A stretch of 64,000 bases of DNA. Source: Emydura subglobosa (lineage: Eukaryota > Chordata > Testudines > Chelidae). Below are positions 25,570 to 37,692 of the stretch, piece by piece. The stretch spans positions 29,123,563 through 29,187,562 of the forward strand of contig ML679962.1 in assembly GCA_007922225.1 (NCBI GenBank), given 5' to 3'. The position numbers and the translations under genes are program-made. Within the stretch, counting starts at the first letter, position 1. Each line of letters starts with the position of its first letter. The notes beneath the pieces were generated by a model. The model searched no databases, had not been told where the DNA came from, and saw nothing but the letters and a program-made list of their open reading frames with translations.

Positions 25570-27341
25570 GACTATTAGTGAGATGGGCTAAACATGTCCT
25601 TCATCTCCTCCCTTTAGTAACCTGTTAAAGTAATGGATGTATAGTACTCATAAAGCGTGCCGCTACATTCGCACAGTTTAGAGAGGAATGTAAAAAAGCT
25701 AGAGAGAGAGGTCATCAAAAATGATACAAGGATAAGATAAGAGGAGACAATCTGGGCACTAAACTTAAATACACAAAAGAGACAAGCTGGAGAATAGAAT
25801 GAGTTGATGAATAAATTTTTTAAAAAACAAAGGGAGGGAATTATTCCCAGGGCTAGGTAGACAGAGGGCAAAATTAAGACCAGTTGGGTTGTGCAATAGA
25901 CTCTGTCCTACTGGAGCTGGTCAAGACACCATCATTGCAAGGCAGTTAGAGTGGGCATGAGATAGAAAGTGGTCCTGCAAAATGCAAGGGTCTGACTGGG
26001 TGACTAAAATATTCCTGTCTGTGGTTCTTTAATAATCACAGGCACTGTGTTCTGTGTTTGAACTGAGTGATGTGATGTACATTCTTAGCTCATGCTTCTG
26101 GTATGTCCTGTGAAACTCTGGCAAGAAATCTGAAAGCCACCTCAATAACGTGTGTCCTCTCTCTCTCCCTCCCCTGGCTGGCTGAGAGCTCCAGAGGTCA
26201 CAAAATGCTGATGTTTAGCCAATACCTGAGAAGGCGCTAGATGTAGAACTCCTTGTCAGCTGCTGGCCCAACTGCCCCTGCATCTTTCCCAAGCAATATG
26301 ATGCCTTTCTGTGGAGTATGACACTTGTGTTGTTGTAAAATGTGAACCAGTTAAAACTTAAGCATTGACGAGAAAGACCTGGAACAAGAGAGTGAATCTG
26401 CAGAGATGCACACATCTTCCCTTCTGCATGTACACAATAACCATTACTGAGGCAAGGAGGAAAAAATACCATATAAAAGGCATTAGTCAATAGTATTAAT
26501 GCCCACAAGTATCTGCAGATCCAAAAAATACAGAAAATGAACCATGCAGAACTAACTTAACATTGCTTGTCCCGAGAAGAGTTTTCTTGCAGAGGAGGTA
26601 TCCTTTATTGCATCCTACAGACCACCCTCTTCAGTCTTCTGTTTGCTAGCCAGTTTGGCACCTTACCCCAGTTGAAACTGTGTTTCCCCCTTATGAGAGG
26701 GCAGAATGCCACTAAAGCAGATGAGTGTAACAACAGACATGTCAGAGAAGCAGTATGTGCGTCAAATGGGTATACGAGTGGTCAGATTCTTGTCCAAGAA
26801 TGCTGCTGTAACAGTCCAGGAATCCCTGCACAGATTAAAGAGAGATGCTGTCATCAGTCCAGCAAAGTATTGACCTGACTTTGAAAAGCTTTACCTCATT
26901 TCCTATGGTTTGAATGGGACGTTTTGTGCTTTAGTGAATAAGGAGAAGTGTTTCAGGAGGAAGGGAGACTGAATAGGGATGGTAAGGTTGTGTGATGTAA
27001 GCAGTTCTAGAAAGGAAGCACCCGTAGATCTTATCAAAAATGATTTCCCCATCAAATCGAGTTTCCTACAAAATAGGTGCAGAGACCAGATTATGACCTT
27101 CCACAAATACTGTGCTGATTCAGGCTCAAGAGTGCCATTTTATCATTTCAGCTCTTTCGGGTTATTGTTTAATTGTTTAAATGCAAAAATCAAAACCACA
27201 TTATTGCCAAAGGAAAAACATCCCCTCTCCAAGTATCATCATGTTTAAAAATCAGCCTTATTTATTTAGAAAACAGCTCTCCAAGGACAGTACATTTGCC
27301 AGGCCTCATCAGAAATCCTATTCTATTCTGACAGGATATTC

Positions 27342-27359
27342 CACACACACACACACACA
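27342..27359. repeat. (CA)n microsatellite
   Basis: An uninterrupted run of nine CA units. Confidence 0.9.
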
Positions 27360-27609
27360 GCAAGTGTACCATCAACCTACATTTTCAAACTTGGGTGCCA
27401 ATATTTCGGGACCTAAAACCCATGCATTGGCACCAAAGAAATATAGCTTGCTTTTCAGCAGCAGTGAACATCCTCATCTCCATGCGTGGCCTGTCTGGGG
27501 CTTTTCCTCTTTTCTCCACAGCCCTCCTCCTCTAATCTTCCTAGTTATATTGGACTGCAGCAGGATTACTTAGCTCGCAGGGAAGACAGAATTCTATCAT
27601 TTTAAATAA

Positions 27610-27832
27610 AGGTCATAAAGCGCGACACAGATGGAGCATCTTCCATCCAAGGGTCTCAAAGGACTTTAACAATAATTGATAAAGCCTCTTGACACCCTTA
27701 TGAAGAAGGTGTTACGTCCATTTTAGAGAAGGATGAATTGAAGCACGGAAGGGTTGTGACTGGCCTGAATTCACACTGCAGATTCAGTGCCAAAACCAGA
27801 AACAGAATCCAGCAGGCTACACTGATCTAACT
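27610..27832 (-). repeat. MIR/CORE-SINE-like remnant
   Basis: 'taaagcgcgacacag', 'tctcaaaggacttta', 'gaagcacggaagggttgtga' and 'cagaatccagcaggct' resemble an old tRNA-derived SINE in the antisense direction. The LINE reverse-transcriptase remnant at 27840 follows directly. Confidence 0.5.
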
Positions 27833-27839
27833 GCCAGAG

Positions 27840-28515
27840 GTGGTAACTATTGGGGTGGGAAATCGGAATGGGCTAGTTAGATTTGAGGGAGGGAGTTGTG
27901 ATGAGGTCATTATTAGCTTTTGTTCCTCTGACCTGTCACTATGCAGCAGTGGTGAAGTTGTAGACCAAGTAAAATCGTGTGTGTTGCTAAGAAGTTTGTT
28001 CGGAGCCGATGGTTCCATCAAGGATGAGGTTAAAAGGAGATGTGCTGTAGCTGCATGTGCTGCACAGAATCTGATGAAACGATGGACTGATAAAAATGTT
28101 ATGTTTGGTACCAGACTGAACATTCATCAAACCTAGATACTAACAGGATTACTCTATGGCCTGGAAGCAGCGGCATTAAATGAAACAGACGTCAGCAGGC
28201 TGGAGGCAGTAGTGAGGAGAGTTCTTCAGAAGATGGCATGTGTGCAGTGGAATGATACGCAGACTTTAGAAGGAGAGGAGGGTGTGGAATCGGGGGCTGG
28301 CTACAATAAAAAAGATAACGATGGTGGGGACATTGCAGAAGACAAACAGATGATAGATGCCAAAGAAAATAGTGCAAACACAACCCAGGTTAGTCTGATC
28401 ACTGCCTAGATGACAGGACATCACCTGCAAGGACATGACCAGCTGGGTTTAATGGAGGAGCAAGCCCTGGGCCAGAATGAGTGGCGACGCCATCTGCTCC
28501 CCATGCCTGTAAAGA
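27840..28515 (+). pseudogene. LINE reverse-transcriptase C-terminus remnant
   Basis: In the plus frame beginning 27840 the translation contains LLRSLFGADGSIKDEVKRR, then NLMKRWTDKNVMFGTRLN. After a stop at 28134-28136 it continues TGLLYGLEAAALNETDVSRL and EAVVRRVLQKMACVQWND. These are the connection and thumb region of non-LTR reverse transcriptases (usual form: LGSLF.ADGS..EV..R, LLYG.E...L...L.RLEA...R). A further stop at 28407-28409 precedes QALGQNEWRRHL, which resembles the QDRNEWRR end of such ORFs. Everything is in one frame except for the two stops, so this copy has few indels. The clade is unassigned. Confidence 0.85.
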
Positions 28516-28849
28516 TGCTTTGGGATGAGGAGGAGGAAGAGGAGAGCAAATGGCACTCTACTGAAAAACTAGCTGACAATTGTTCTGTGTTTTGATTGGT
28601 TGATAGCCTCTGGTTGTCATATAAGGAGAAACTGCAGTAGCAATAATTGGGCTTGTTGTGAATGATGTCCGAGATGGTGCACGAGATGCATGAAAGTACA
28701 AGAATCGGGAAATCCACGTGTTTCAAACTTTTGAGTTTTTGGCCAAAGGATAATGATGACAAGGAGCCTCTTTAACTGTAGTGGGCTTTGAAGCAGGCAA
28801 TTTGGGAAGAGAAATGTAAGCCCTGCCTTGTCCACTGGAGGAAAAGATC

Positions 28850-29285
28850 ACTGTAACAGGGTGCCTCACTCTTTAAGGACTGGATGGCTGGAGCTAGTCA
28901 ATCCCGGTTGCAGACTGAGCCACACTTTGAAGAGATCAGGGTGATTGCCCTATAAAAAGCAGCCGGAGGCTGCAATGAAGGGAGAATGCTCAGAGATCAG
29001 AGACTGCGAGGAATCAGCAGGCTCTCGCAGACAGTCCTGGGAGTTAGGACTGAGACTTCAGCCAAGTAGGAGCTGCCGAAGCAGGAAAAATGTCCCAGGC
29101 AGGAAGAAGAGAAGCCTTTGTTTTGTGTAGACATTTGGATGGACTGGAAAACTTTATTTTGAATGTTTATTAATTTAGTAAAGCAGAACCCAAGAGAGGA
29201 TGGGAGTGGACAAAAGTGGATTTTTTGAGTTTATTGAACAGTCCAAGGGGGGGAAACTGAGGCAGGCTACCTGTAGCATAACCAT
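28850..29285 (+). mobile_element. Candidate solo LTR (inferred)
   Basis: A promoter-like block has ccctataaaaagcagccgg at 28949-28967, followed by gaagggagaatgc and repeated ggag-rich leader text, then 'gaaactttatttt'-type text near 29146 and an end 'gggaaactgaggcaggctac'. This arrangement is like reptile LTRs, but no internal retroviral sequence or paired copy was found, so the call is tentative. Confidence 0.4.
28949..28967 (+). promoter_or_regulatory. TATA-like box in the candidate LTR
   Basis: The sequence ctataaaaagcag is a good TATA match. If the surrounding block is an LTR, this is its promoter; otherwise it is chance. Confidence 0.35.
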
Positions 29286-30750
29286 AGGCCATGGGGGGAG
29301 GAGGAGGCACACAAAGGCATCTTCCCTGGTTACAATCACTGTGTGAATTGTCTGCAAGTGCAAATGACAACCCAGTAAAAAGGGGTGGCAAATAATCCAC
29401 CTGCCAACAGCACTCCAATGCACATCAGTTGAATACTGTGATCTGTCTACAGCTTTTGTTTTTGTGTGCCAGTCTCCAAGGCATTCATTTAGCTGTGGTA
29501 TTTCAGTTTTTAAATGATGAAATCCTTTTTGCAGAATTATTTTATTATCATTTGTTTGAGGCTGGGAGGGTGGAATACTCAAGACAACATGTGATACAAA
29601 ATATGCCATTTACTTTCACAATATGCCAGACTCACAGTAAGCACATTCATAATCACACAGGGCCATATTCTACTGCATAACCTTTCTCAATCGTTAGCCC
29701 AGATTCGCCAGGAAATCACTGGGGTTTTGCTTCAGGAAAGGTCTGCAGGATTTGGCTAACTGTTTTTAGTTGGAATTCTCTTTGAAATGCATGGGGAAAT
29801 GTTAAAATGTGCTGTCGAATTCATATACATTTATTGTGAAAATAGTCAATAAGACTTAGCTATCAAAAGTCATTCCAGTTGCCACCGGTTATGCCTTATC
29901 AGCTGAGAGTTTACAACAAGCATGTCTGATTGACAGAGTAGGGGAAGAAAGCAAAAGTAGAGATGTCTGCTTGGAAGCGGAGTTTTTAATGTAACAAGGT
30001 GGCCCCAGTTAAAAAAGGAGAATTAACAACAATCTTTTCTATTCTTTCCTCTTTGTTACTTAAAACGCTCCATTAAATGTTGATTTCATTAGGAATCTCT
30101 CTAATCATTCCCCCAGTTTTAACCAAAATATTTCATTTTAAAAACTGTCTATCAGCTTTAAACTGAACACATTGGCAATTGGGGAATCCCACAAATTCTT
30201 TGGACCTTTGATTTTTAATTAAACGATGTAAGAGAATTTACAGTGAAAAGTAGTTACAATTTTAACTATTTTGTGTAATGCATCGTGTGAATAACTACAT
30301 GCAAATCTCTGGGCTCTGACTTAGATACGTCACCAGAGTCATATATTGTATGTAACTGTATATTAACTATTACTCCAGTTGTCCAAGAAGCTCAGTTCAA
30401 TACGTGATCATTATGATTGGCTGGCTCGGAGCCAAATCCTGCTCCGATGCTGGCGCAATGAGCAGCCCTCGCGGCACTACCCAGTCTATCCCTGGATTCA
30501 GGGATTCTGCTAACGATGATAGGACTTCTCCAGATGGGGATGAGGTGCTATGGAATACGCTTTGCTTCTCGTCTATATGAGAGTTGGTTATAATTCCCAG
30601 AAAGTCCGTGGAACAGGCTTTAACTGCAGCCAGTTTTATCTCAGTATGGGATGGAAGAATGGTGGGAGCTCGCCCCATAACTGAGATTTGCATGTGGGTA
30701 AAAAGCTTTCTTTTAAAGAAGCCTTCTTCTTAACACCTTCTTTTCTGGCC

Positions 30751-31006
30751 CAAGGGTATGTCTACACTGCAGTCAGGAGGGGTGATTGCAGCACATGTAG
30801 ACATACCTGAGCTAGCTTTGATCTAACTAAATCTAACTGAATCAAAGGTAACTTGAGTAATAATAGCAATGAAGCCATAGTAGCAAGGACGGCAACCACC
30901 CCATTATGTACCCAGGCTCCTGGGTAGGCGGAACTAGCCCATGCAGCTGTCATGGCTTCCCTGCTATTGTATTACACCTCCCCACTGCAGTGTAGACAGA
31001 CCCTAA
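30751..31006. mobile_element. Harbinger-like MITE, 'gtatgtctacactgcagt' family
   Basis: The left end agggtatgtctacactgcag (30753-30772) and the reverse complement of the right end at 30984-31004 differ at only one of 21 positions. The core is 30754-31003, with CAA on the left (30751-30753) and TAA on the right (31004-31006), compatible with a mutated 3-bp duplication. The length (about 250 bp) and absence of coding sequence mark it as a MITE. Confidence 0.75.
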
Positions 31007-32703
31007 GCCTGCAACGTTCTGCTAGGCCACTAGGGAAATCTGGGAGTTAGAAGACCTATAGACACCAACCACAATAAAAGTGAAATTACTCCATGTGGGT
31101 CCAAGGCTGTGTGAAATACTGTACAAAGCCATTGTATAGATTTTTTGCTAATGTGTGGGGAATGGGTGGACTCTGTGTATGGAAGTTTGCAGAAGGTATT
31201 TCACCCTGGGTGTATTTGTACCATTTTTGATAGTGCTTTGAAAAAGACAAGTTGTTCCATCAAATAAGTTCTCTTACACCTTCCTCTGACACGTCGGCTA
31301 CTGGTCACTGTCAGAGACAGGATACTACATTAGATTGACAACTGGTTTGATCTGCTATGGCCACTCCTATATTCCTAGTTGAATGCAAATCACAGATGCT
31401 GTTTCTTTCTTCTAACCAAACTTGTACATTAACAAGACTAGTGTATTTTTCAGTTTTTTCCATGTGGCAAAGCTGTGAACTACAGCCATAACTTGCAAAT
31501 TCCGAATGCATAATCTGTCAAGGTAAAGCATGCCAACACCATGTACATACATTATGTATGTTTCACATTCAGGAATGCTATACTGCCGACAGCTATTTTT
31601 TGAACCTTTCCTGCTTTGTTAAATAACTCTTTTTGATTTCTTCTAACCAAATGAATCACTTCAGGGTATTTACTTTGCACTTACAGAAATCAGACATCTC
31701 TTCAGAATATTTTTGTTTCTTTCATATGTTTCTGCAAGAATCTGCTGAGTTAATTGGCAAAAAACATCCTGAAAAAACTGTTCCAGCAATACTTAATGCC
31801 CAACACAGTATGCCAAGGAAAGGGCAGATACTGTCATTTTTGATAAACCACATCTAGCCTTTTCCTTTTTTCACATTCCTATAATTGTCTTTTTCCATTA
31901 AAGTCAAACCTGGATTGAACACCCACATGCTAGGAATCACAAAAATGTATTTAAATTGATGTGTTTCGTGACTGCTTGGCAAAACAGCACAAGAAAAACT
32001 TACACCTGACATTGGCCAGATATAGAAATTGCAAACTGTATATAGCCAGAGGACCAATCGACACTTATACCAGTTAAGGGCACTAGTCAGCACCTCACAG
32101 AATTGGTTCCTATGTGAGAATGCAGACTGGCCCAGGGTCATTTCCCTTGATATTGTCTTGTAATGAGCGAGGCTGAGCAATTCTACATATTGTTTGACTG
32201 TTCGTTTATCAATCCTTTGTGTACCCTCGTTATGCCATCAGTCAGGTTTGTAGAAGTGTGCAAATAAATGTAGATCTATCATCTACACATCAAACGATCA
32301 GTATATAATCTATATTTATAAATATCAGTATGTTCTATAGATAACTAAAAATAATAAACACACTAACACCAAATAGTGCCAATTTTCATGAGACCTTGCT
32401 TAGCACACTTTCATCATACAGATTCCATGTTCCTTTCCATTTTTAACTCTCTAGATTTTCCGGAGAAACAGTCTTTTTCTCAGACAAAATCTGCACATTT
32501 CTTTCCCGCGCTGTACCCTAAATTTTCAAAGTGACTAGTGATTTTGGGAGCTCAACTTGAGACAACTTAAAGGGTCCTGATTTCCTGAGACCATGTATTT
32601 AGCATTTTATGAAACTCAGTCTCCTTTTAAGGTTTCTCAGGCTGAGCTCGAAAAGAGTGAGGTGCCCATTCTATTTCAATGTAAAAAACTGTCTACCGCT
32701 ATA

Positions 32704-32885
32704 CAGTGGTTCTTAACCTTTCCAAACTACTGTACCCCTAAAGCCTGAGTCCCACCCCCATGGGGCTGAGGCATGTAACTTAGTTTCATGGTGCCCCTGT
32801 GGCTCCAGGCAATTGCCTTTCTTGCCACCCCCAATACCAGCTCTGCACTTGCGACCCCTCTAAAACCCCAGGTTAAGAAACACTG
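32704..32885. mobile_element. hAT-like MITE, 182 bp
   Basis: It begins CAGTGGTTCTTAACC and ends GGTTAAGAAACACTG, which are inverted repeats. It is the same family as 24622-25561. The right flank CGCTAGAA and left flank CCGCTATA are only loosely alike, so a target duplication is uncertain. Confidence 0.75.
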
Positions 32886-33474
32886 CGCTAGAATGACTGG
32901 CACAATTAGACAATTTTTCTAAATATAATTTAGTCCATTTTCCTGCTCTTGACCCAATTTCAGTTGAAAGTCTTTTCATTAATGTCAGATCAAACTCCAA
33001 TTGCTCAGCTCCTTTCTTTGGAGCTAGTGACTCCAGAGCTTCTTTAACAACATCCACCCGCAATGCTGGGATGACATATGCACACAGAAAGAGATCTAAC
33101 AGCTATATTTGCACATTCGGGGAATGGGCAAGATTACCCAAAATTCACTGACGGCAGCTGCTGCTTCAACTACAACTGGCAGGCAAGCAACCATCTGGCC
33201 TGGCAAACCAAACACTTGAATGATTCTTTTGACTATCTAGTATAGCTAAAGTCATGTCTAAACAAAAACCTATCTAGAAGCTGATTCCTTGGAGAGAGAA
33301 AGAGAGTCAGCATAGTATCTGTGTTTTGGTTTATTTCCTTAAAAAATGATTTTTGGAGAGCAGAAAAAGAGGCTTCTTTATTTTAATTAGCTGATCAGTA
33401 ATTTGAATTTTAATCATTTCCCATGAATCCTATTGATATTAACATTACTCCTATTGTTGCTACCTTGCAGTTAT

Positions 33475-33700
33475 ACACAATCTTTACTTGAGGATCTTTA
33501 AATGCTTTATGAACAGTTCACGATGATTTGATTAACACCCATGTGAAGTGGGAATTATTAAACCCATTTTGCAGAAGGGGAGACAGAAGCACAAAGGTTT
33601 AGTGACTTTCCTGCTGTCTCATGATACTGGCCAGTTTTGGAATACAACCCGGAACCTTGCAGGGAGGAAGGCCTCTTCTTTAGCAACTAACACAACGTTA
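33475..33700 (-). repeat. MIR/CORE-SINE-like remnant
   Basis: 'aggatctttaaatgcttt', then 'ttaaacccattttgcagaag', 'gaagcacaaaggtttagtga' and 'aatacaacccggaacc' resemble an old tRNA-derived SINE in reverse complement. Confidence 0.5.
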
Positions 33701-33974
33701 CTTCCATTACCACCGTTTCTAGTGGCTACCATCTCACTGTCCATGTGCTACTGCTCTGAGAACATTTAAATGATGGATATTATAAGAGTTTTATATTGCT
33801 ACTATCCACTGTACATTTAAGTTCACACAGTAATTTCCCCTCATGGCTATTTTTCCTTATAGCCTTTTACAGGGAATCTTACGGAAAGCTTTTAGCAATA
33901 GAATTTTCACAGTTCTTTTTTTCACTGACATCCCTGCTTATTTGTCTGATCTCCTCTCTCTATGTTATCCTCAG

Positions 33975-34104
33975 GTAACCCACTAAACATTGCCTGCAAA
34001 GCATTCTTTGGATTCAGTGGAGAATCAGGCCCCATGATCTACTGGATGAGAGGGGAAAGATTCATTGAAGAACTAGAAGGTCACATTAGAGAAGGGGAAA
34101 TCAG
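33975..34104 (+). CDS. IL1RAPL2: IL1RAPL2 internal exon: first part of third Ig domain (partial gene)
   Basis: Internal exon of a type I single-pass synaptic receptor of the IL-1 receptor family. The acceptor is a strong pyrimidine tract ending in tcctcag; the donor is AG|gtactg. Two bases complete a Gly codon from the previous exon, then 42 codons follow, and the last two bases (AG) complete an Arg codon with the next exon. The product has ACKAFFGFSG, with the first Ig cysteine, then MIYWMRGEKFIEELEG, with the core Trp of the Ig fold, and ends GHIREGEIR. This pattern matches the IL1RAPL1/IL1RAPL2 third Ig domain, and the FGFSGESGP and GHIREGEIR residues fit IL1RAPL2 as I recall it. The intron phases are 1 before and 2 after. 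The upstream exon was not found in the 34 kb before it. A stronger-looking GTAAG lies 27 bp downstream (see findings). Confidence 0.93.
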
Positions 34105-34120
34105 GTACTGTTTGGACTAT

Positions 34121-34150
34121 GTATTTTACTGGTAAGGTATTTTACTGGTA
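34121..34150 (+). repeat. Tandem 14-mer next to exon donor, with cryptic GTAAG
   Basis: GTATTTTACTGGTA occurs at 34121-34134 and 34137-34150, separated by AG. The junction creates GGTAAG at 34131-34136, a donor-like site 27 bp past the inferred donor. Confidence 0.85.
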
Positions 34151-34712
34151 TGGCCCAGCAGGGAATTTTTTTTAACGGGTTTTTAATTTGAACCAAAAAT
34201 GATTTCCTTGTCTAAAAAGTGATGGATGCTGCGAACCAGTGCAATCTTAGTTCATTCTCCTCCTTGCTTTTCCGTAAACGCTAAAGACACAGCGGCTATC
34301 AATGTGCTCTGAGGATATGTCACCAAATTCCCTAGGCTACCGCTGACATGCTTCTGAATGCCCTGGGGGTTGTTTTTAGCCTTTAACTATAATGATACTG
34401 GCCAGTACATTTGCCCCAAGTGGCTGCTCTTGGGAAATTAATGTTATTTTCAGTATCGATGTTAATCCTAAAGATGGGTGGCCACCTGCCAGAGATTTCC
34501 ACACTGTTTTTCTTCTACTTAACATGTTGCCCAACCAACATAGAGCTGTGTACAGTACACACAACATAACTTAACTAGTGCCTTCTCTAAGCGTGTATTT
34601 GTTCCTTTGTGCAGAGAAACAAGTAATCGTGAGGTTGTTGTTACCCATCTTGTGCCTTTCTTATTTCATCAGACATTCAGATTGCTGACTATTGCTTGCT
34701 GTAAAAGTTGTT

Positions 34713-34733
34713 AAAAAAAAAAAAAAAAAAAAA
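34713..34733. repeat. Poly(A) run, 21 bases
   Basis: Uninterrupted A run. It does not obviously end a retroposed copy. Confidence 0.9.
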
Positions 34734-37458
34734 GAATCCTTCATAATATCTGTCTCCATGAATTTGTATGAGTCCAAATGAACTTCATAATTCATGGAGT
34801 TTGTACTTAACATTCCCTTGTTGTCCCTAGTTAACAATTACCTGACTAAAAGCTTTTTTGGGTAGGACCCACATCTTCATCTGTTTGCAGAACGCACAAT
34901 GGTACTCCTAATTCTCATTGACAAATAATGAATAAAAATAATATAAGAACCCTGGGTTTTTTTTCACATTTTCAAACTTTCACCTACTTAAGAACCACCT
35001 TTAACTGCAAGTTATCAAAGAAATCCAAAACAACGGATCTAAAACTTCACCTTAGTCACATGTAAGATTCATCACAAAATGTAAGAGAAGTTTTTTGTTG
35101 CAGTCACTGCGTTGTCTAATGACCACCAATATAAAATTCTTGCAAACTGCTGCCTTTCCAAATAATGAGCATTTTAAAAGCCCCGCATATGAAGTTCCTT
35201 TATAACAATAGAATGATTTTGTCACTCCCCTGGAACATATCTTGGTTCCACACTAAGTCCCAAATTCTGCCCCAAATTTATGTGAATGCACCTTCCACTG
35301 ACGTCTTTGAGAAGTGCATGTGCATAGAATTTAACCCGGGAGTGCCAATATCTTTCAGTAGAAGTACATTGGGCTAGGTTCCCAGGGGCTGTGGATTTCT
35401 GCTCAGTGTAGCTGGGGGGAAGTGAGAGTCAAAATTGACTGCCACGCATCCTCACACTTACCAGAGATTGCTGGAGCATAGCATAATCTCAGCATGCTCC
35501 CTCCAGCTACTCAGCATGCACTCTACTCCGGAGGGCAGATTAGAGATCTCATTAAATTCGTTGTAAACCCTTAGCCCAGGTTACAATCTGTTTCTTTACC
35601 TGTTGGCTTCTCAACTTCTTTGACTGAATCTGAGGTTGAAAAAGTTGCACTTGTGTTCTGTTGCCCCTATCTAATTGTTCCTCTTAACTAGTTTCACATT
35701 TTCCCCCCAATTAAAATAGTTTAACTCAGTTTACAAACTCATAGCAATTCAAATGTCTTCTCTTCAGTTACTCTAATAGCACCATATATCACTCTTGTGT
35801 TTATATACTATGGTCAACATTAAAAGCTCAGTCAATGGCTACTACGCTGTTGTTTTAGGTCCTATAGTTCACGTCTTTTCTTTGATTTGAAAATAACTGC
35901 AGCCAACCACATGGTAACTATTTGCAAAGTTCTCATGGTGACCACTGTTGTCTACATCTCAGATTTACTCCACACTAAACACTGCGGTCATGTTAACAGC
36001 ACTGCAGACCTGTCCATGTCTTCCAAGCAGTCTTTGTTATTGATGTTTTCCAAGATAAAAGGTATTCAACAGATGCTTAGAACTTGATTAGCAATGGTAG
36101 GCCTCTTCTAGTTGAGACTTTTCCTTCCATTCTGCTGTTAATGCAGCAGCATAGGTATGTCCCTTTTAATATTGCGATCAACTTGGAGTAACTTGGCATT
36201 GATACAATCAAACCAAAGAGTCTTCAGGCATTTTTCCATTGCTACGTGTCAGAGCTTTACCTCTACTACTTATCTTAGACAAGGCTAGAAGAACAACTCT
36301 TTGGTTTTCAAGCTTAATCTGAGTCTTCTTTGACTACTTCAGATATTGTCATCTATCCAAGATTGAAGCTACTCCTTTCTGTTCTGAAGTGAATTTAATA
36401 TAGCTGGTTGAGATCTTTTGTACACTGTCATGTGACACTCCAGAAAATCTGGTGTCCATTTCCACTTCTCGTATTGACAATTGACAGAGAATTAATCTGT
36501 GCTTCCTTAGGAGAGCAGTACAATGTGTACTCAGGCATATTCCTCAGGTATATTCCTTTTGAAGTCATATCCATGGGACTATTTGCATGGGTAACTGCTA
36601 TTCAGCAAGGTCTGGAGAACTGTAAGGGTCTGGTCAGTAAGGGTCTGTAGAACTGGGTCTGGAATGATTTATCAAGGGGTTGTGAGATGGCATGACAAAG
36701 AGGCTGAGGTCTGCTCACCATGAGGTAGTGATTAGCAGTGCAGGGGCAAATCAAGGGTAGGGTAGTATTTTTCCAAGTGAGAAGCTCCCTCTCCTTCCTC
36801 CCTCACCTGCCTTCCCCTTGAATTAAGCTTACCAAAGGACAGAAAACTGTAGGGAAGAGATGGGGGGAAGGGTAGGAGGATAAGACCTTGGCCATGTTCT
36901 TCTTCGCCAGGGGTGTGTTTTTCACACTAATAAAAATGTCATGTAAATTGAGCCAGTGCTATTAAACAAGGAATAACAGTCTTTAAACCTGCCTGCAGAG
37001 TTGTGAATTGCAGCTGATTGTCCAAGGAGTTCACAGAGAATTTCAATTCCATTCCTTTGCCACAGCAAAGAAATATTGTCCACTATAATTCTTATCTTGC
37101 AAATGACCCTATCAATTGGTAATTTTTTTGTCCTCATGTGACACCATAAAACAGTTTACAAATCCCTTACAATGTTTGTCTTGGAAAATATATTTGTCTT
37201 CCCCCCCCCCCCTCTCCCCTCACAAGAAGCTTCTCAGTTTTTAAAATGGAAATAATTTAATTCCCATTCGATGCGTGAAAAGATGTGAATGGGGACATTT
37301 TCAGTTGAAACTCTCGTTTTCCCTCACGGATTGATCTAGCTCTCGGCACTCTTACCCACACAAGTCAAGTAGCAGGTGCAAAATGCTCCAAGAATACAGG
37401 AAGTTTGTATTCCACTATGCGTGGAACCAAAGTAAGAAAGCAAAACTACTACTGCTAT

Positions 37459-37692
37459 TTAGCTAGTGTGTCTACACTGCAATCACAGGGTGTGACTGCA
37501 GCTCTCACAGACAAGCCTGAGCTAGCGTTAATCTAGCGAGCTCAGGACCCGGAGCAGTGAAGACATGGTGGGGCACACTTCAGCGTGGGCTAGCCAGCCA
37601 AGTCACTGGTTCCAGGTAGGTTTGTATAGCTCATGATGACGCCCAAGCTGCTTCAGCTTCACTGGACCCATTGCAGTACAGACATCCCCTTA
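37459..37692. mobile_element. Harbinger-like MITE with TTA target duplication
   Basis: TTA flanks the element on both sides (37459-37461 and 37690-37692). The left end reads gctagtgtgtctacactgca and the right end ttgcagtacagacatcccc, its imperfect inverted repeat. No coding content. Confidence 0.75.

Larger units (their letters stand above)
1..33974. other. Sequence 5' of the first recognised exon; presumed intron, repeat-rich
   Basis: I found no exon here. The open frames are short, lack splice signals in matching phase, and resemble no protein I know except those listed as retrotransposon remnants. IL1RAPL2 has very large introns in other vertebrates, so this is best read as intron. Stretches in which I see nothing beyond scattered degenerate repeats are roughly 1960-3900, 4100-5840, 6330-8800, 9030-10500, 10730-14160, 15140-16950, 17510-18330, 20890-22050, 23240-24610, 25570-27600, 29300-30750 and 31010-32700. 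Confidence 0.7.

Noticed and set aside
34713..34733. Poly(A) run as the tail of a processed pseudogene
   Set aside because: No upstream gene-like sequence, polyadenylation signal or target duplication was recognised.
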